In this document: positions 52,404-61,517 of the stretch, piece by piece | Position numbering within the stretch: the first letter of the stretch is position 1 | How the letters are laid out: each line of letters opens with the position of its first letter | Assembly: GCF_016101585.1 (NCBI RefSeq) | Contig: NZ_JACFQG010000003.1 | Location: 249,826-313,825, forward strand | Length of the DNA: 64,000 nucleotides | Direction: 5' to 3' | Origin: Bifidobacterium polysaccharolyticum | GTDB lineage: Bacteria; Actinomycetota; Actinomycetes; Actinomycetales; Bifidobacteriaceae | Translations under genes and position numbers: made by a program | The notes under the pieces: model-generated | Told to the model about the DNA's origin: nothing | The model's input: only the letters and a program-made list of their open reading frames with translations | Databases searched by the model: none

Positions 52404-53252
52404 ATGACAGCAGTTCCTGACATCTTATTGTCTGACGGTAATCGCATTCCGCAGGTAGGCCTGGGCGTACTCAGGATCGACGATGATCAAACCGCTGGAG
52501 TAGTGCAATCTGCCTTGGAACTGGGGTATCATCACATCGATACGGCAGCGGGCTACCGCAACGAAGGAGGCGTGGGCCGTGGCCTCAAGGCCTTCGGTTG
52601 CCAGAGTGGTCCTGAGCGTGCCAATCTGTGGCTGACCACCAAGCTGCGTGACTCCGAACAGGGCTATGACAGCGCTCTGCGGGCCTTCGACCGCCAGCTG
52701 GCCCTGCTGGGCACTGACTATGTCGACATGTACATGATCCACTGGCCAACGCCGTTTAATTGGCGGGCTGATCAGGTTTGGCGCGCTTTCCATAGGCTGC
52801 GCGATGAAGGGCGGGTGCGGACCCTGGGCGTCTGCAACTTCCTCCCAGAGCATCTGGAACGGTTGCATGGGGAGACCGGGGAGTACCCAGCGGTGGATCA
52901 GATTGAGCTGCACCCCAGTTGGCAGCAGCGCACGGTGACGGCCTTCTGCAAGGAGCACGGCATCGCCGTCCAGGCATACTCGCCATTGGCACGCGGCGCA
53001 GACCTGACAGCCGGAGGCGGAAGGCTGGAGAAAATCGCACAGGCCCACGGGGTCACGCCGGCTCAGGTGGTACTGCGCTGGCATATTGAGAACGGGACCA
53101 TCATCATTCCCAAGTCTGTCCACCGGGAAAGGCAGGCGGAGAACCTGGACCTGTTCGGCTTCAGCCTGACCCGTGAAGAGCACGCCGCCATCGATGCCAT
53201 GGACTCCCCGGTGCGTGCAGGACACGACCCGATGACCTACGCCTACGCCTGA
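52404..53252 (+). CDS. Aldo/keto reductase (2,5-diketo-gluconate reductase type)
   Basis: NADPH-dependent aldehyde/ketone reductase of 282 residues. The catalytic set is present: Asp and Tyr in HIDTAAGYRNEGGVG, Lys in WLTTKLRD and His in MIHWPTPF. IPKSVHRERQAENLDLFGF is the cofactor-binding segment. Substrate is not predictable; related enzymes reduce diketo-gluconate or methylglyoxal. It belongs to a different subgroup from the reductase at 28.7 kb. Confidence 0.92.
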   Translation: MTAVPDILLSDGNRIPQVGLGVLRIDDDQTAGVVQSALELGYHHIDTAAGYRNEGGVGRGLKAFGCQSGPERANLWLTTKLRDSEQGYDSALRAFDRQLALLGTDYVDMYMIHWPTPFNWRADQVWRAFHRLRDEGRVRTLGVCNFLPEHLERLHGETGEYPAVDQIELHPSWQQRTVTAFCKEHGIAVQAYSPLARGADLTAGGGRLEKIAQAHGVTPAQVVLRWHIENGTIIIPKSVHRERQAENLDLFGFSLTREEHAAIDAMDSPVRAGHDPMTYAYA

Positions 53253-53306
53253 CCGCTATTATGGATGATTCATGCATACAGTCGACATAGGAGGTATCGG
53301 CGGTAG

Positions 53307-54104
53307 ATGACCGGTCCGAGACGCAGAAGATATCGGTATCGAGGCCGCAGCCGGTATGGTTCGGCACGGAGGAATCCCGCCCCGGCCCGCTTCCGTCGCG
53401 AATCGCTCACGGAACGGGTGCTGATCCTTCTGGTAGTGGCTGTGGTCCTGGGCATCACCATCGGCCTGATATTGCCAAGGGTCAATGGCGGGGTCGGACG
53501 GCTGACCGGCCGATATACGGCAACCGGCGATGCGGCCCAGACCCTGCAGGGCCTGATAGTGGACGATCACGCCCGCCCAGGCCGCCAGTATCGGCGTGAG
53601 GCTTTCGGCTTCAAGGAGACCGATGAGGACGGCAACGGCTGCAATGTGCGCGAGGATGTGCTGACCCGCGACCTGACTGACCTTCGTACCACCACTCCCG
53701 GTGGGTGCAAGGTGGCCAGCGGTCGTCTACAGGATCCCTATACCGGGCGGACCATCGAATTCGTCAGAGGCCCGAAGACCAGCTCGGCCGTACAGATCGA
53801 CCATGTGGTCGCCCTGGAGAATGCCTGGCGGTCAGGGGCCAGCAAGTGGGACACGGCCCGTCGCTACCGTTTTGGCAACGATCCCTACAATCTGCTTGCC
53901 GTGGACGGTCCGGCTAACCAGGCCAAGGGGAGTGCCTCGGCCGACTACTGGTTGCCCGAGAACAAGGGATATCAGTGCTCCTATGTGGCCCGTCAGATAG
54001 CGGTCAAGGACAAGTATTCACTGAGCGTCACCAGCTCGGAAAAGCAGGCCATGCTGGCCGTTCTGCATACCTGCCCAGGCCAGCCTATCCCGCCGGACCT
54101 CTGA
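53307..54104 (+). CDS. Exported HNH-type endonuclease, DUF1524
   Basis: A 265-residue protein: a basic N-terminus (RRRRYRYRGRSRYG), one membrane helix (about residues 40-60, ILLVVAVVLGITIGL), then an extracellular DUF1524 nuclease domain. The HNH-like active site is visible as VQIDHVVALENAW, with NDPYNLLAVDGPANQAKG and KGYQCSYV after it. It should be membrane-anchored or released and degrade DNA outside the cell. GGAGG lies about 12 bases before ATG 53307, slightly far. Its role (nutrient uptake, competition or defence) is unknown. Confidence 0.87.
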   Translation: MTGPRRRRYRYRGRSRYGSARRNPAPARFRRESLTERVLILLVVAVVLGITIGLILPRVNGGVGRLTGRYTATGDAAQTLQGLIVDDHARPGRQYRREAFGFKETDEDGNGCNVREDVLTRDLTDLRTTTPGGCKVASGRLQDPYTGRTIEFVRGPKTSSAVQIDHVVALENAWRSGASKWDTARRYRFGNDPYNLLAVDGPANQAKGSASADYWLPENKGYQCSYVARQIAVKDKYSLSVTSSEKQAMLAVLHTCPGQPIPPDL

Positions 54105-54236
54105 GCGCTGGCCTGTGGAAGGCTGACTGACAACTGGCATTTTCAATTGACATCTTGTATTACCAGCCCGTCTATCTCGCAGCTTGCGATGAATCCACCC
54201 AGATCCAGCAGGTGCCGGAGGAAGATTCTCCGGTAA

Positions 54237-55808
54237 TCAGTCCTGGGTTTTGGAGTCGGCGGCGGAGGCTGTGAGGGCAGGGGCGTCGGTGTGAATGATG
54301 TGCATGTGGCGCAGGAGCATGCGGGTCATTTGGCGGCCGGAGCCAGCACCGTTTCCACGAACGCCGAAGTAGACCAGCAGGACCATGCCCAGGCAGATCA
54401 GTGCTGAAATGCGCAGGGCCCACTGCACGCCGAAGATGTTGGCTGCGATCTGGGTGGAGTGGCCGCCGCCCAAGGCGTTGTGGCGCAGGGTGGTGATGGT
54501 CTCCATGAGGATGACCAGGATGGGGGCTCCGACAGCGCCGGCAATCTGCCGGGCCGTGTTGGTGACGGCCGAACCAGCCGAAACGTCCTTGGGAGCCAGG
54601 TTGTTCAGGGACCAGGTGGTCAAGGGCATCAGGGTGAAGCCCATGCCGATCTGGCGGATGAACTGGCAGATGGAGACCAGGCCGATCCAGGTATTGGCGC
54701 TGATCATGCTCATGGCGATGGTGCCCAGCAGCAGGACCGAGCAACCGGTCATAGCCACGGGTCGTGCACCCCAACGGTCCAGCAGCCGGCCGCCGAAGAA
54801 CTGGGCGATAGCGGTGCCGATGGCCCCTGGGAGCATGACCAGACCGCTCATGGTGGCTGAAAAGCCGCGATCCGTCTGGATATACATGGGCAGGATGACG
54901 GTGACCGAGCTGAAGGCGAAGAAGGACATGGATGCGATGATGGTGCCCACGGTGAAGTTCTTGATCCGCAGCACATGCAGATCCAGCAGGGGCTTGTCGT
55001 GGTGGAGCTGGCGAAGCACGAACCAGATGATCCCGATCAGGCCGACCAGCATGAAGGGCCAGGTCATGAAGGAGGTAATGGGGAAGTTCTCGATGTTGGT
55101 GAAGCCGAACATGAGCCCGCCGAACCCGAAGATGGACAGGGCCACCGAGAAGAAGTCAGCTTTGACGCTGGTGTCGCGCTGGCCGAAGTTGCGCAGGCCG
55201 AAGATGGACAGGAGCAGCGCCACAGCCCCGCAGATGCTCAGCGTCAGGAAGATGGAGCGCCAGCCGTTGGCGTCCGTCTGCCAGCCGCCCAAGGTCGGGC
55301 CGATGGCCGGAGCCACGCTCATGGCCAGGCCCACGGTGCCCATGGCCATGCCGCGCTTGGCCAGCGGATAGATGGAGAAGACGGTGATCTGCAGAACGGG
55401 CCACATGGTTCCCGTGCCTATGGCCTCAAGAATACGGCCCAGCAGGACCAGGGCGAAGGTCTGCGACTGCCAGCTCAGCAGCGACCCCAGGGTGAAGACG
55501 GCCATGGAGGTGATGACGATCTGCCTGGTGGAGAAGCGCTTGGTCAGGAAACCGGTCAACGGCACCATGACGCCCATGACCAGCTGGAATACCGAGGTCA
55601 GCCACTGGCCGGTGGTCAGGGTGATGTGGAACTCGTCCACAATGGTGGGCAGGGCCGAAGCCAGCTGCAGCTGGGTGAAGTTGCCCAGGAAGGTGATGAC
55701 GGTCAGGATGGCCAGTGAAAGGAAGGCTTCATGGGTGAGCCTTCCGTTGACGAAGGCTCCATCCTTGCTGAGGGTCCGCCCTTGCTCGGCGAGCTCCTGC
55801 TTCCTCAT
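54237..55808 (-). CDS. MFS transporter, DHA2 (EmrB-like) family
   Basis: A proton-driven drug exporter of the 14-helix DHA2 type, 523 residues. LTTGQWLTSVFQLVMGVMVPLTGFLTKRFSTRQI is motif A with its preceding helix, and AMSVAPAIGPTLGGWQ is the antiporter motif C. The substrate is unknown. It stands alone, divergent from pstS, with no adjacent TetR-type regulator in this window. Confidence 0.93.
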   Translation of the reverse strand: MRKQELAEQGRTLSKDGAFVNGRLTHEAFLSLAILTVITFLGNFTQLQLASALPTIVDEFHITLTTGQWLTSVFQLVMGVMVPLTGFLTKRFSTRQIVITSMAVFTLGSLLSWQSQTFALVLLGRILEAIGTGTMWPVLQITVFSIYPLAKRGMAMGTVGLAMSVAPAIGPTLGGWQTDANGWRSIFLTLSICGAVALLLSIFGLRNFGQRDTSVKADFFSVALSIFGFGGLMFGFTNIENFPITSFMTWPFMLVGLIGIIWFVLRQLHHDKPLLDLHVLRIKNFTVGTIIASMSFFAFSSVTVILPMYIQTDRGFSATMSGLVMLPGAIGTAIAQFFGGRLLDRWGARPVAMTGCSVLLLGTIAMSMISANTWIGLVSICQFIRQIGMGFTLMPLTTWSLNNLAPKDVSAGSAVTNTARQIAGAVGAPILVILMETITTLRHNALGGGHSTQIAANIFGVQWALRISALICLGMVLLVYFGVRGNGAGSGRQMTRMLLRHMHIIHTDAPALTASAADSKTQD

Positions 55809-56136
55809 GCACCACCACTTCCTTCGGGTTAGTCCTCACTGCGCATACCGCTCCCCGCGGTGCCGTCCTAGAAAGCAAATCAGGGCATACCGATACCGGT
55901 GACACTAAGAAAAGAACAAGAGAGCTAAGCGTCTGACAATGACCTTATAATATACCCGGCTGTGGATTGTGATTGGGTTTTTCCACATGGCTGACGCGGA
56001 TGTGGCGACCTTGTCCGGCGGTCAGCGTTTCCAGTATGCTGTGTGAGGCGAGCTTCGGTAATGTGAATACGGAAGGGTCCAACACGGGCTGATGAGGACG
56101 GACGTTTGAAATGAAACGGCGGTCAAGGTAGGTAGC
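55809..56136. other. Divergent intergenic region between MFS gene and pstS
   Basis: About 330 bases containing the promoters of both genes. A TATAAT is present at 55946-55951, but no good -35 is 16-18 bases before it. The region is AT-rich up to about 55960. I found no direct repeats that I could confidently call PhoB/PhoP boxes. Confidence 0.4.
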
Positions 56137-57285
56137 ATGCACGCACATGGTCATGGTCGTGGCAGATTCCCGGCCCTCCTCATGTCCCTGGCAATGATGA
56201 TTTCCCTGGCGGCCTGCGGCGACAATGTCCCCGTCGAAGGCAGCGGAACAGGCAATATGGCAGATCAGGCCCTCTTCCAGGGCGAGTTCGCCGGATCTGG
56301 CGCATCCTCCCAGCAGAGCGCTGATGAGGCCTGGATAGCCGGCTTCCGCAAGCAGCATCCTGGGGCGCGCATTTCTTACGATCCGGCAGGTTCCGGTGCT
56401 GGGGTCAACGCCTTCCTGTCGGGTTCGACCATCTGGGCCGGCACCGATGCGCCGCTGACCAGCGATCAGCTTGAGCGCTCGCGTAAGGTCTGCGGTTCCG
56501 GTACGGCCTTTGACCTGCCCGTTTACGCCACCCCGATAGCTGTGGCCTACAATCTGCCTGATTTGTGGCCCAAGGGTTCAGATGCCCATCTGCGGATGGA
56601 CCCGGCTCTGATCGCCATGATATTCTCCGGAAAGGTCACCAACTGGCGGGATCCGCGCATCGCAGCGCTCAATCCGGGAGCCAATCTGCCCGACCTGGAC
56701 ATCACCGTGATTCATCGTTCGGACAAGTCGGGCACCACGAAAAGCTTCCTGTCCTACCTGCACGACACGGCCGGGTCCGCCTGGCCTTACCCAGCGGGTG
56801 AGAATTGGCCCAACGACCTGGGGCAGGGCGCCAAGGGCACTGCCGGAGTGGTCATGACCATGAACCAGGCACAGGGTACCTTTGGCTATGCTGACGCGGC
56901 CCAGACCACCGGTTTAGGCACCGTGGCCGTCCAGGTGGGGAAGACCTGGCAGCCGCCTACAGCCAAGACCGTGGCCAATCTGCTGGATGCGGCCCAGCGG
57001 GATCCTCAGGCCAGTCAGCCTGGCAGGGTGGTCCTGACCGTGAACCACCGCACCACCCAGGAGCACACCTATCCGATCGTCCTGGTCTCCTACGACGTGG
57101 TATGCACCGCCTATCGAGATGATCGGGACGGATCCAAGGCCCGGTTCGCCAAGGCCTGGCTGACCTATCTACTGAGCGAGCAGGGTCAGCGCATGGCCGC
57201 GGCCAATGCGGGCAGCGCCGAGCTGGGGCAGGGGCTGCGCGCCCAGGCCATGGCCTCGGTAGAGACCATCGGGGGGAAGTCATGA
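56137..57285 (+). CDS. pstS: Phosphate-binding lipoprotein PstS
   Basis: The high-affinity phosphate-binding component of the Pst importer, 382 residues. Lipobox SLAAC with lipid-modified Cys27, then the PstS fold with GSTIWAGTDAPLTSDQL and IHRSDKSGTTKSFLSYL, the latter holding the phosphate-contacting Ser/Thr residues. Overlaps pstC by four bases. First gene of pstSCAB. Confidence 0.95.
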   Translation: MHAHGHGRGRFPALLMSLAMMISLAACGDNVPVEGSGTGNMADQALFQGEFAGSGASSQQSADEAWIAGFRKQHPGARISYDPAGSGAGVNAFLSGSTIWAGTDAPLTSDQLERSRKVCGSGTAFDLPVYATPIAVAYNLPDLWPKGSDAHLRMDPALIAMIFSGKVTNWRDPRIAALNPGANLPDLDITVIHRSDKSGTTKSFLSYLHDTAGSAWPYPAGENWPNDLGQGAKGTAGVVMTMNQAQGTFGYADAAQTTGLGTVAVQVGKTWQPPTAKTVANLLDAAQRDPQASQPGRVVLTVNHRTTQEHTYPIVLVSYDVVCTAYRDDRDGSKARFAKAWLTYLLSEQGQRMAAANAGSAELGQGLRAQAMASVETIGGKS

Positions 57286-58235
57286 GCGACAAGCCGGACG
57301 AGACCGCAACCCTGAACAAGGCCAAGCGGGTGGATCGGATCTTCAAGGCCTGCGCTACAGGGGCGGGCGTCCTGATCCTACTGGCCCTGGCTGCGGTCAC
57401 CCTCTTTCTGATTCTGCGCGCTTTTCCGGCCTTCACCGGAGATCCGGATTCCCGCACCCAGGCCATCCTCTCCCTGAGTGGTGGCCGGGCGAGCAGTTTC
57501 CTGGGCTATGTGGGCCCGCTGGTTTTCGGCACCATTCTGATTGCCGGCCTGGCCTTGCTCTTGGCTTTCCCTGTCTCCCTGGGCATTGCTCTCTTCATCG
57601 GCTACTACGCCCCCAACCGCCTGTCCACGCTGCTCAGCACGGTGATTGACCTGCTGGCCGCCGTGCCCTCAGTGATCTACGGGCTCTGGGGGGCTCTGGT
57701 CCTGGTTCCCAATATCACTGGTTTCTGGCGCTGGCTGTCTGTCCATTTGGGATGGATTCCGCTCTTTTCCGGACCCGTTGCTGCCCCGGCCCGGTCCGTG
57801 GCCACGGTGGCCCTGGTGCTGGCGGTCATGATCCTGCCCATCATCACCTCGGTCACCCGTGACATCCTGATCCAGGCCCCTCGACTGCAGCAGGAGGCCG
57901 CTTTGGCCTTAGGCGCCACCAAGTGGGAGATGATCCGGCTTGCGGTCCTGCCCTTCGGCCGCTCGGGCATCATTTCGGCCTCCATGCTGGGGCTGGGACG
58001 CGCCCTGGGCGAGACCATGGCGGTGCTGATGATCCTCTCACCAGGCTTCAGCTACTCCCTGCGGCTGCTGCAGGCTTCGAAAAGCCAGACCATCGCCGCC
58101 AACATCGCCGCCCAGTTCCCCGAGGCGGACTCCCAGGGCGTGGCCCTCCTGGTGGCCACCGGTCTGGTCCTCTTCATCATCACCTTCATCGTCAATTATC
58201 TGGCGCGCAGGATCACAGCAAAGGCGGGTGCATGA
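57282..58235 (+). CDS. pstC: Phosphate ABC transporter permease PstC
   Basis: Membrane subunit of the phosphate importer, 317 residues with about six helices. The EAA-type loop is LQQEAALALGATKWEMIRLAVLPFG; SVIYGLWGALVL is a conserved PstC segment. Overlaps pstS upstream and pstA downstream by four bases each. Confidence 0.96.
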   Translation: MSDKPDETATLNKAKRVDRIFKACATGAGVLILLALAAVTLFLILRAFPAFTGDPDSRTQAILSLSGGRASSFLGYVGPLVFGTILIAGLALLLAFPVSLGIALFIGYYAPNRLSTLLSTVIDLLAAVPSVIYGLWGALVLVPNITGFWRWLSVHLGWIPLFSGPVAAPARSVATVALVLAVMILPIITSVTRDILIQAPRLQQEAALALGATKWEMIRLAVLPFGRSGIISASMLGLGRALGETMAVLMILSPGFSYSLRLLQASKSQTIAANIAAQFPEADSQGVALLVATGLVLFIITFIVNYLARRITAKAGA

Positions 58236-59212
58236 TGGCAAGCCGAACTGATCGCGGGCCGGTCATCGATTTTGACCGCTTCAGACCAACCAGGTCCTCC
58301 ATCCGGGCACGCAAGCGCAAGGACCGGCTGATGACCGTTTTGATCGGGCTCTCCTTCCTAGTCGCCCTGATCCCGCTGGTCTCGGTGCTCTGGGTCAGCC
58401 TGTCCAGGGGGGTGCGACGGTTGACACCGGACTTCCTCACCCACAACATGAGCGGGGTGGTGGGCGGCAACCCCACGCCGTCCGGAGGCTACGGCGGTAT
58501 CCTGCATGCAGTAATCGGCACTCTGGAGATCACCTTTGGATCCATGGTCATATCCATTCCGGTGGGTGTCATGTGCGCGGTTTATCTGGTCGAATACGCC
58601 CATGGAGGTCGCCTGGCCAAGGCCATCGGTCTCATGGTGGATGTGATGAGCGGAATTCCTTCCATCGTGGCTGGTCTCTTCGCCTTCTCCATGTTCGCCC
58701 TTGTAGTTGGGCCAGGCACCGTAAACGGGCTGGCTGGTTCGGTGGCCCTCTCCCTGCTCATGCTGCCCACGGTGGTCAAGACCTCCGAGGATATGTTGGC
58801 CGTGGTTCCCAACGACCTGCGAGAGGCGGCCTATGCCCTGGGGGTTACCAAGCAGCGGACCATCACCAGTATCGTTCTGCGCACGGCCCTGCCTGGCATC
58901 GTCTCGGGCACCATCCTGGCTGTGGCACGGGTCATCGGGGAGACGGCGCCTCTGCTGATAGCCTCGGGTTTCATCGCCACTACCAACCCCAACCTCTTCT
59001 CCGGGAGGATGACCACCCTGCCGGTCTTCGTCTACAACGAGTATTCCCAGGGACTGGCCGTCTGCGGGCCGGGCGCTGACCCGGGATGCCTGACCGACAT
59101 TCACATGCAGCGGGCCTGGGCTGCGGCCTTGGTGCTTATCCTTATCGTCCTGCTGCTCAACCTGCTGGGGCGGCTGGTCTCGCGCATCTTTGCTGTTGGG
59201 CGGACGCGTTGA
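58232..59212 (+). CDS. pstA: Phosphate ABC transporter permease PstA
   Basis: Second membrane subunit of the phosphate importer, 326 residues. GIPSIVAGLFAFSMFAL and the EAA loop LREAAYALGVTKQRTITSIVLRTALPGIVSG are typical. The frame extends further upstream within pstC; ATG 58232 is chosen because it makes the normal ATGA overlap with the pstC stop. Confidence 0.95.
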   Translation: MMASRTDRGPVIDFDRFRPTRSSIRARKRKDRLMTVLIGLSFLVALIPLVSVLWVSLSRGVRRLTPDFLTHNMSGVVGGNPTPSGGYGGILHAVIGTLEITFGSMVISIPVGVMCAVYLVEYAHGGRLAKAIGLMVDVMSGIPSIVAGLFAFSMFALVVGPGTVNGLAGSVALSLLMLPTVVKTSEDMLAVVPNDLREAAYALGVTKQRTITSIVLRTALPGIVSGTILAVARVIGETAPLLIASGFIATTNPNLFSGRMTTLPVFVYNEYSQGLAVCGPGADPGCLTDIHMQRAWAAALVLILIVLLLNLLGRLVSRIFAVGRTR

Positions 59213-59243
59213 GCAGCGCCATTAGAGAAACGGAGGCCGGAAC

Positions 59244-60023
59244 ATGGGCCAACGCATAGACATCAACCACCTCAACGTCTACTACGGCGACTTCCTGGCC
59301 GTCCAAGACGTAAACATGCGCATCCAGGCCAACAAGGTCACCGCCTTCATCGGTCCCTCCGGCTGCGGCAAGTCTACGGTCCTGCGCACCCTGGACCGCA
59401 TGCACGAGATCACCCCGGGGGCGCATGTGAGCGGGCAGGTGCTGCTGGAAGGTCGCGACCTCTACGGGCCGGATGTGGATCCGGTCGAGGTGCGGAGGGA
59501 CGTGGGCATGGTCTTCCAGAGGGCCAATCCCTTCCCGACCATGTCCATCCGGGAGAACGTCCTGGCCGGCATACGGCTCAACAAGAAGCACATCGCCAAA
59601 TCCGACGCGGACGATCTGGTGGAGTGGGCCCTGCGCGGTGCCAATCTTTGGAACGAGGTCAAGGATCGCCTGGACAAGCCGGGCATCGGGCTCTCAGGCG
59701 GTCAACAGCAGAGGCTCTGCATTGCCCGTGCCGTGGCCGTGCACCCCCAGGTCCTGCTCATGGACGAACCCTGCTCGGCCCTGGATCCCATCTCCACCCT
59801 GGCTGTGGAGGATCTGATCAACGAGCTAAAACGGGACTACACCATCGTCATCGTCACCCATAACATGCAGCAGGCCGCCAGGGTCTCGGACTATACGGCC
59901 TTCTTCAACCTCAAGGCCGTAGGTCAGCCCGGCCACCTGGTGGAGATGGACGACACCACCACCATCTTCTCCAACCCGCACGAGCCGGACACCGAGCGTT
60001 ACATCTCCGGTCGCTTCGGCTGA
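59244..60023 (+). CDS. pstB: Phosphate ABC transporter ATPase PstB
   Basis: ATPase subunit of the phosphate importer, 259 residues. Walker [18 protein letters not shown], signature [17 protein letters not shown], Walker [13 protein letters not shown] and the switch His in [13 protein letters not shown] are all visible. Last gene of pstSCAB; no phoU follows within the window. Confidence 0.97.
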   Translation: MGQRIDINHLNVYYGDFLAVQDVNMRIQANKVTAFIGPSGCGKSTVLRTLDRMHEITPGAHVSGQVLLEGRDLYGPDVDPVEVRRDVGMVFQRANPFPTMSIRENVLAGIRLNKKHIAKSDADDLVEWALRGANLWNEVKDRLDKPGIGLSGGQQQRLCIARAVAVHPQVLLMDEPCSALDPISTLAVEDLINELKRDYTIVIVTHNMQQAARVSDYTAFFNLKAVGQPGHLVEMDDTTTIFSNPHEPDTERYISGRFG

Positions 60024-60091
60024 GACAGAACCGGTCTGCGCACCCGCCCGTCAGGTATCATGGTTCCGGCATCCATGGAAGGAGCGACGAC

Positions 60092-61078
60092 ATGGGAGTA
60101 TTGCTGGAACCGGCCACCCTCTTGGGCATTATCCTGGTGGGTTACCTGTTCAAGCGTTTTGGCCTCTTTCGTCCGCTGGACTACCGGGTGTTGCAGACCA
60201 TTGTGTTCGATCTGGTCCTGCCCGGTGCCATCATCTACTCCTTCGCCACCAACCCCCACAATCCGAGCCTGCTTCTGGTCTCGGTCTTCGCCTTCGTGGC
60301 CTCGCTGATTCCGCCACTGGCCATCTTTCTGACCAGCAGGCATCGTCCTACAGCTCAGCGGGCTTTTCTTATGCTCAACGGATCGGGTTTCAACATCGGA
60401 TGCTTCTGCTTCCCTATGCTTCAGTCGCTGCTTGGCACGGCGGCCCTGGTGCCCGCCGCCATGTTCGACATCGGCAACTCGGTCATGGTCTCTGCCGGGA
60501 CCAACGTCATGACCCAGGGGCTTCTGCATATTCGACCGGGCCAGTCCCTGGATCCCGAAGCAGGCGAGCCGGTCAAGCTGGATGACCCTGATGCCCGCAA
60601 ACTTCATCGCAAGGCCGCAGCCATCTCCATAGCCAAGGGTTTCCTGAGCTCGCCCTCCTTCGACACCTACATGGTCATGGTGGTCTTCATGCTGACCGGG
60701 ATCTCGTTGCCGGACTGGTCAGCCCAGATCACCCGTCCATTCTCGACGGCCAACGCCTTCTGCTCCATGCTTATGGTGGGCATGCTCATGGACTTGCCCG
60801 GCGGACGGGATGATGTCAAGTCAGTATTGCAGATTCTGGCCTGGCGACTGCCCTTCGGCATCCTGTTCGCGACGGCCGCATGGTATCTGCTGCCCTTCGA
60901 ACCGTTGATCCGTCAGGCAGTGGCCTTGTGCTGCCTGGCTCCGACAGCGGTTTTCGCCACCATGTTCACTGACAAGGTCCTTGGCAACGCCCGACTGGCG
61001 GGATTCACCCTGGCCCTGACTGCGGTGATCGGTGCGGTGCTCATGGTCTTGGCGCATCTGCTGATGGGCGCCCTCTGA
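60092..61078 (+). CDS. AEC family transporter (auxin efflux carrier-like)
   Basis: A ten-helix secondary transporter of 328 residues in the AEC family, which includes malate and other organic-acid carriers. LLEPATLLGIILVGYLFKR, GSGFNIGCFCFPMLQSLLG and the C-terminal CCLAPTAVFATMFTDKVLGN are family segments. ATG 60092 follows GGAAGGAGC. Substrate unknown; an organic acid is plausible. Confidence 0.9.
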   Translation: MGVLLEPATLLGIILVGYLFKRFGLFRPLDYRVLQTIVFDLVLPGAIIYSFATNPHNPSLLLVSVFAFVASLIPPLAIFLTSRHRPTAQRAFLMLNGSGFNIGCFCFPMLQSLLGTAALVPAAMFDIGNSVMVSAGTNVMTQGLLHIRPGQSLDPEAGEPVKLDDPDARKLHRKAAAISIAKGFLSSPSFDTYMVMVVFMLTGISLPDWSAQITRPFSTANAFCSMLMVGMLMDLPGGRDDVKSVLQILAWRLPFGILFATAAWYLLPFEPLIRQAVALCCLAPTAVFATMFTDKVLGNARLAGFTLALTAVIGAVLMVLAHLLMGAL

Positions 61079-61082
61079 GGAT

Positions 61083-61298
61083 TCAGTCCTTCTTGTTGTT
61101 TTTCTTATCGTCTTTGCCCTGGTCGCGGCGCTCCTGTTCCTGGCGCAGGGTGCGGCCTTCGCGGGTGCGTTGCTTGTTGACCGTGGCGGCTGCAATCCGT
61201 TCGGCGGCGCGCTCATCCTGTCCACGATCGACTTCGCTGTCGTGCACATGCTGATACTGCTTCTGATCGTCCTGGTCCCAATGATTGTTCCTGGCCAT
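61083..61298 (-). CDS. Small charged protein with ATVNK motif
   Basis: A 71-residue, highly charged soluble protein. The segment HVHDSEVDRGQDERAAERIAAATVNKQ resembles small proteins often annotated as plasmid-stabilisation or addiction-module proteins, which share a helix ending in ATVNK. The C-terminus is very Lys/Arg/Asp-rich, probably disordered. No toxin partner is adjacent, so the annotation as an addiction protein is not supported. Convergent with the AEC gene (4 bases apart). Confidence 0.65.
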   Translation of the reverse strand: MARNNHWDQDDQKQYQHVHDSEVDRGQDERAAERIAAATVNKQRTREGRTLRQEQERRDQGKDDKKNNKKD

Positions 61299-61341
61299 AT
61301 ACCCCTCCTTGAAAGTACTGCATCCGTCAGCCCATCCCCGT

Positions 61342-61384
61342 CTATAAGGTCGGCTTCAGGGCCGTGCAGGTATGCCGATTATAA
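61342..61384. repeat. Imperfect inverted repeat upstream of the NCS2 permease gene
   Basis: CTATAAGGTCGGC (61342-) can pair with GCCGATTATAAG (ending 61384), with a three-base bulge and about a 20-base loop that itself contains short complementary pieces. It lies between the divergent small gene and the NCS2 permease. It is not followed by a T-run, and it does not match the purine riboswitch consensus. Confidence 0.4.
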
Positions 61385-61517
61385 GTTAGAGAAAAGTGTT
61401 GAGGTGGTATTGGAGCCGATAGAAGGTTGGGAACAGGGGGCTTGTAACAGAAAAAGCCGAGTGCTCGTGATATTCTTCTCTTGTCTCATCGCCAAATAAG
61501 ACAATAAGGAATCGAAT

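Noticed and set aside
55809-56136. PhoP/PhoB box upstream of pstS
   Set aside because: Expected for a pst operon, but I could not find convincing direct repeats at a plausible position.
61342-61517. Purine riboswitch upstream of the NCS2 permease
   Set aside because: The conserved loop sequences of the purine aptamer were not found in order; kept only as a structured-leader observation.
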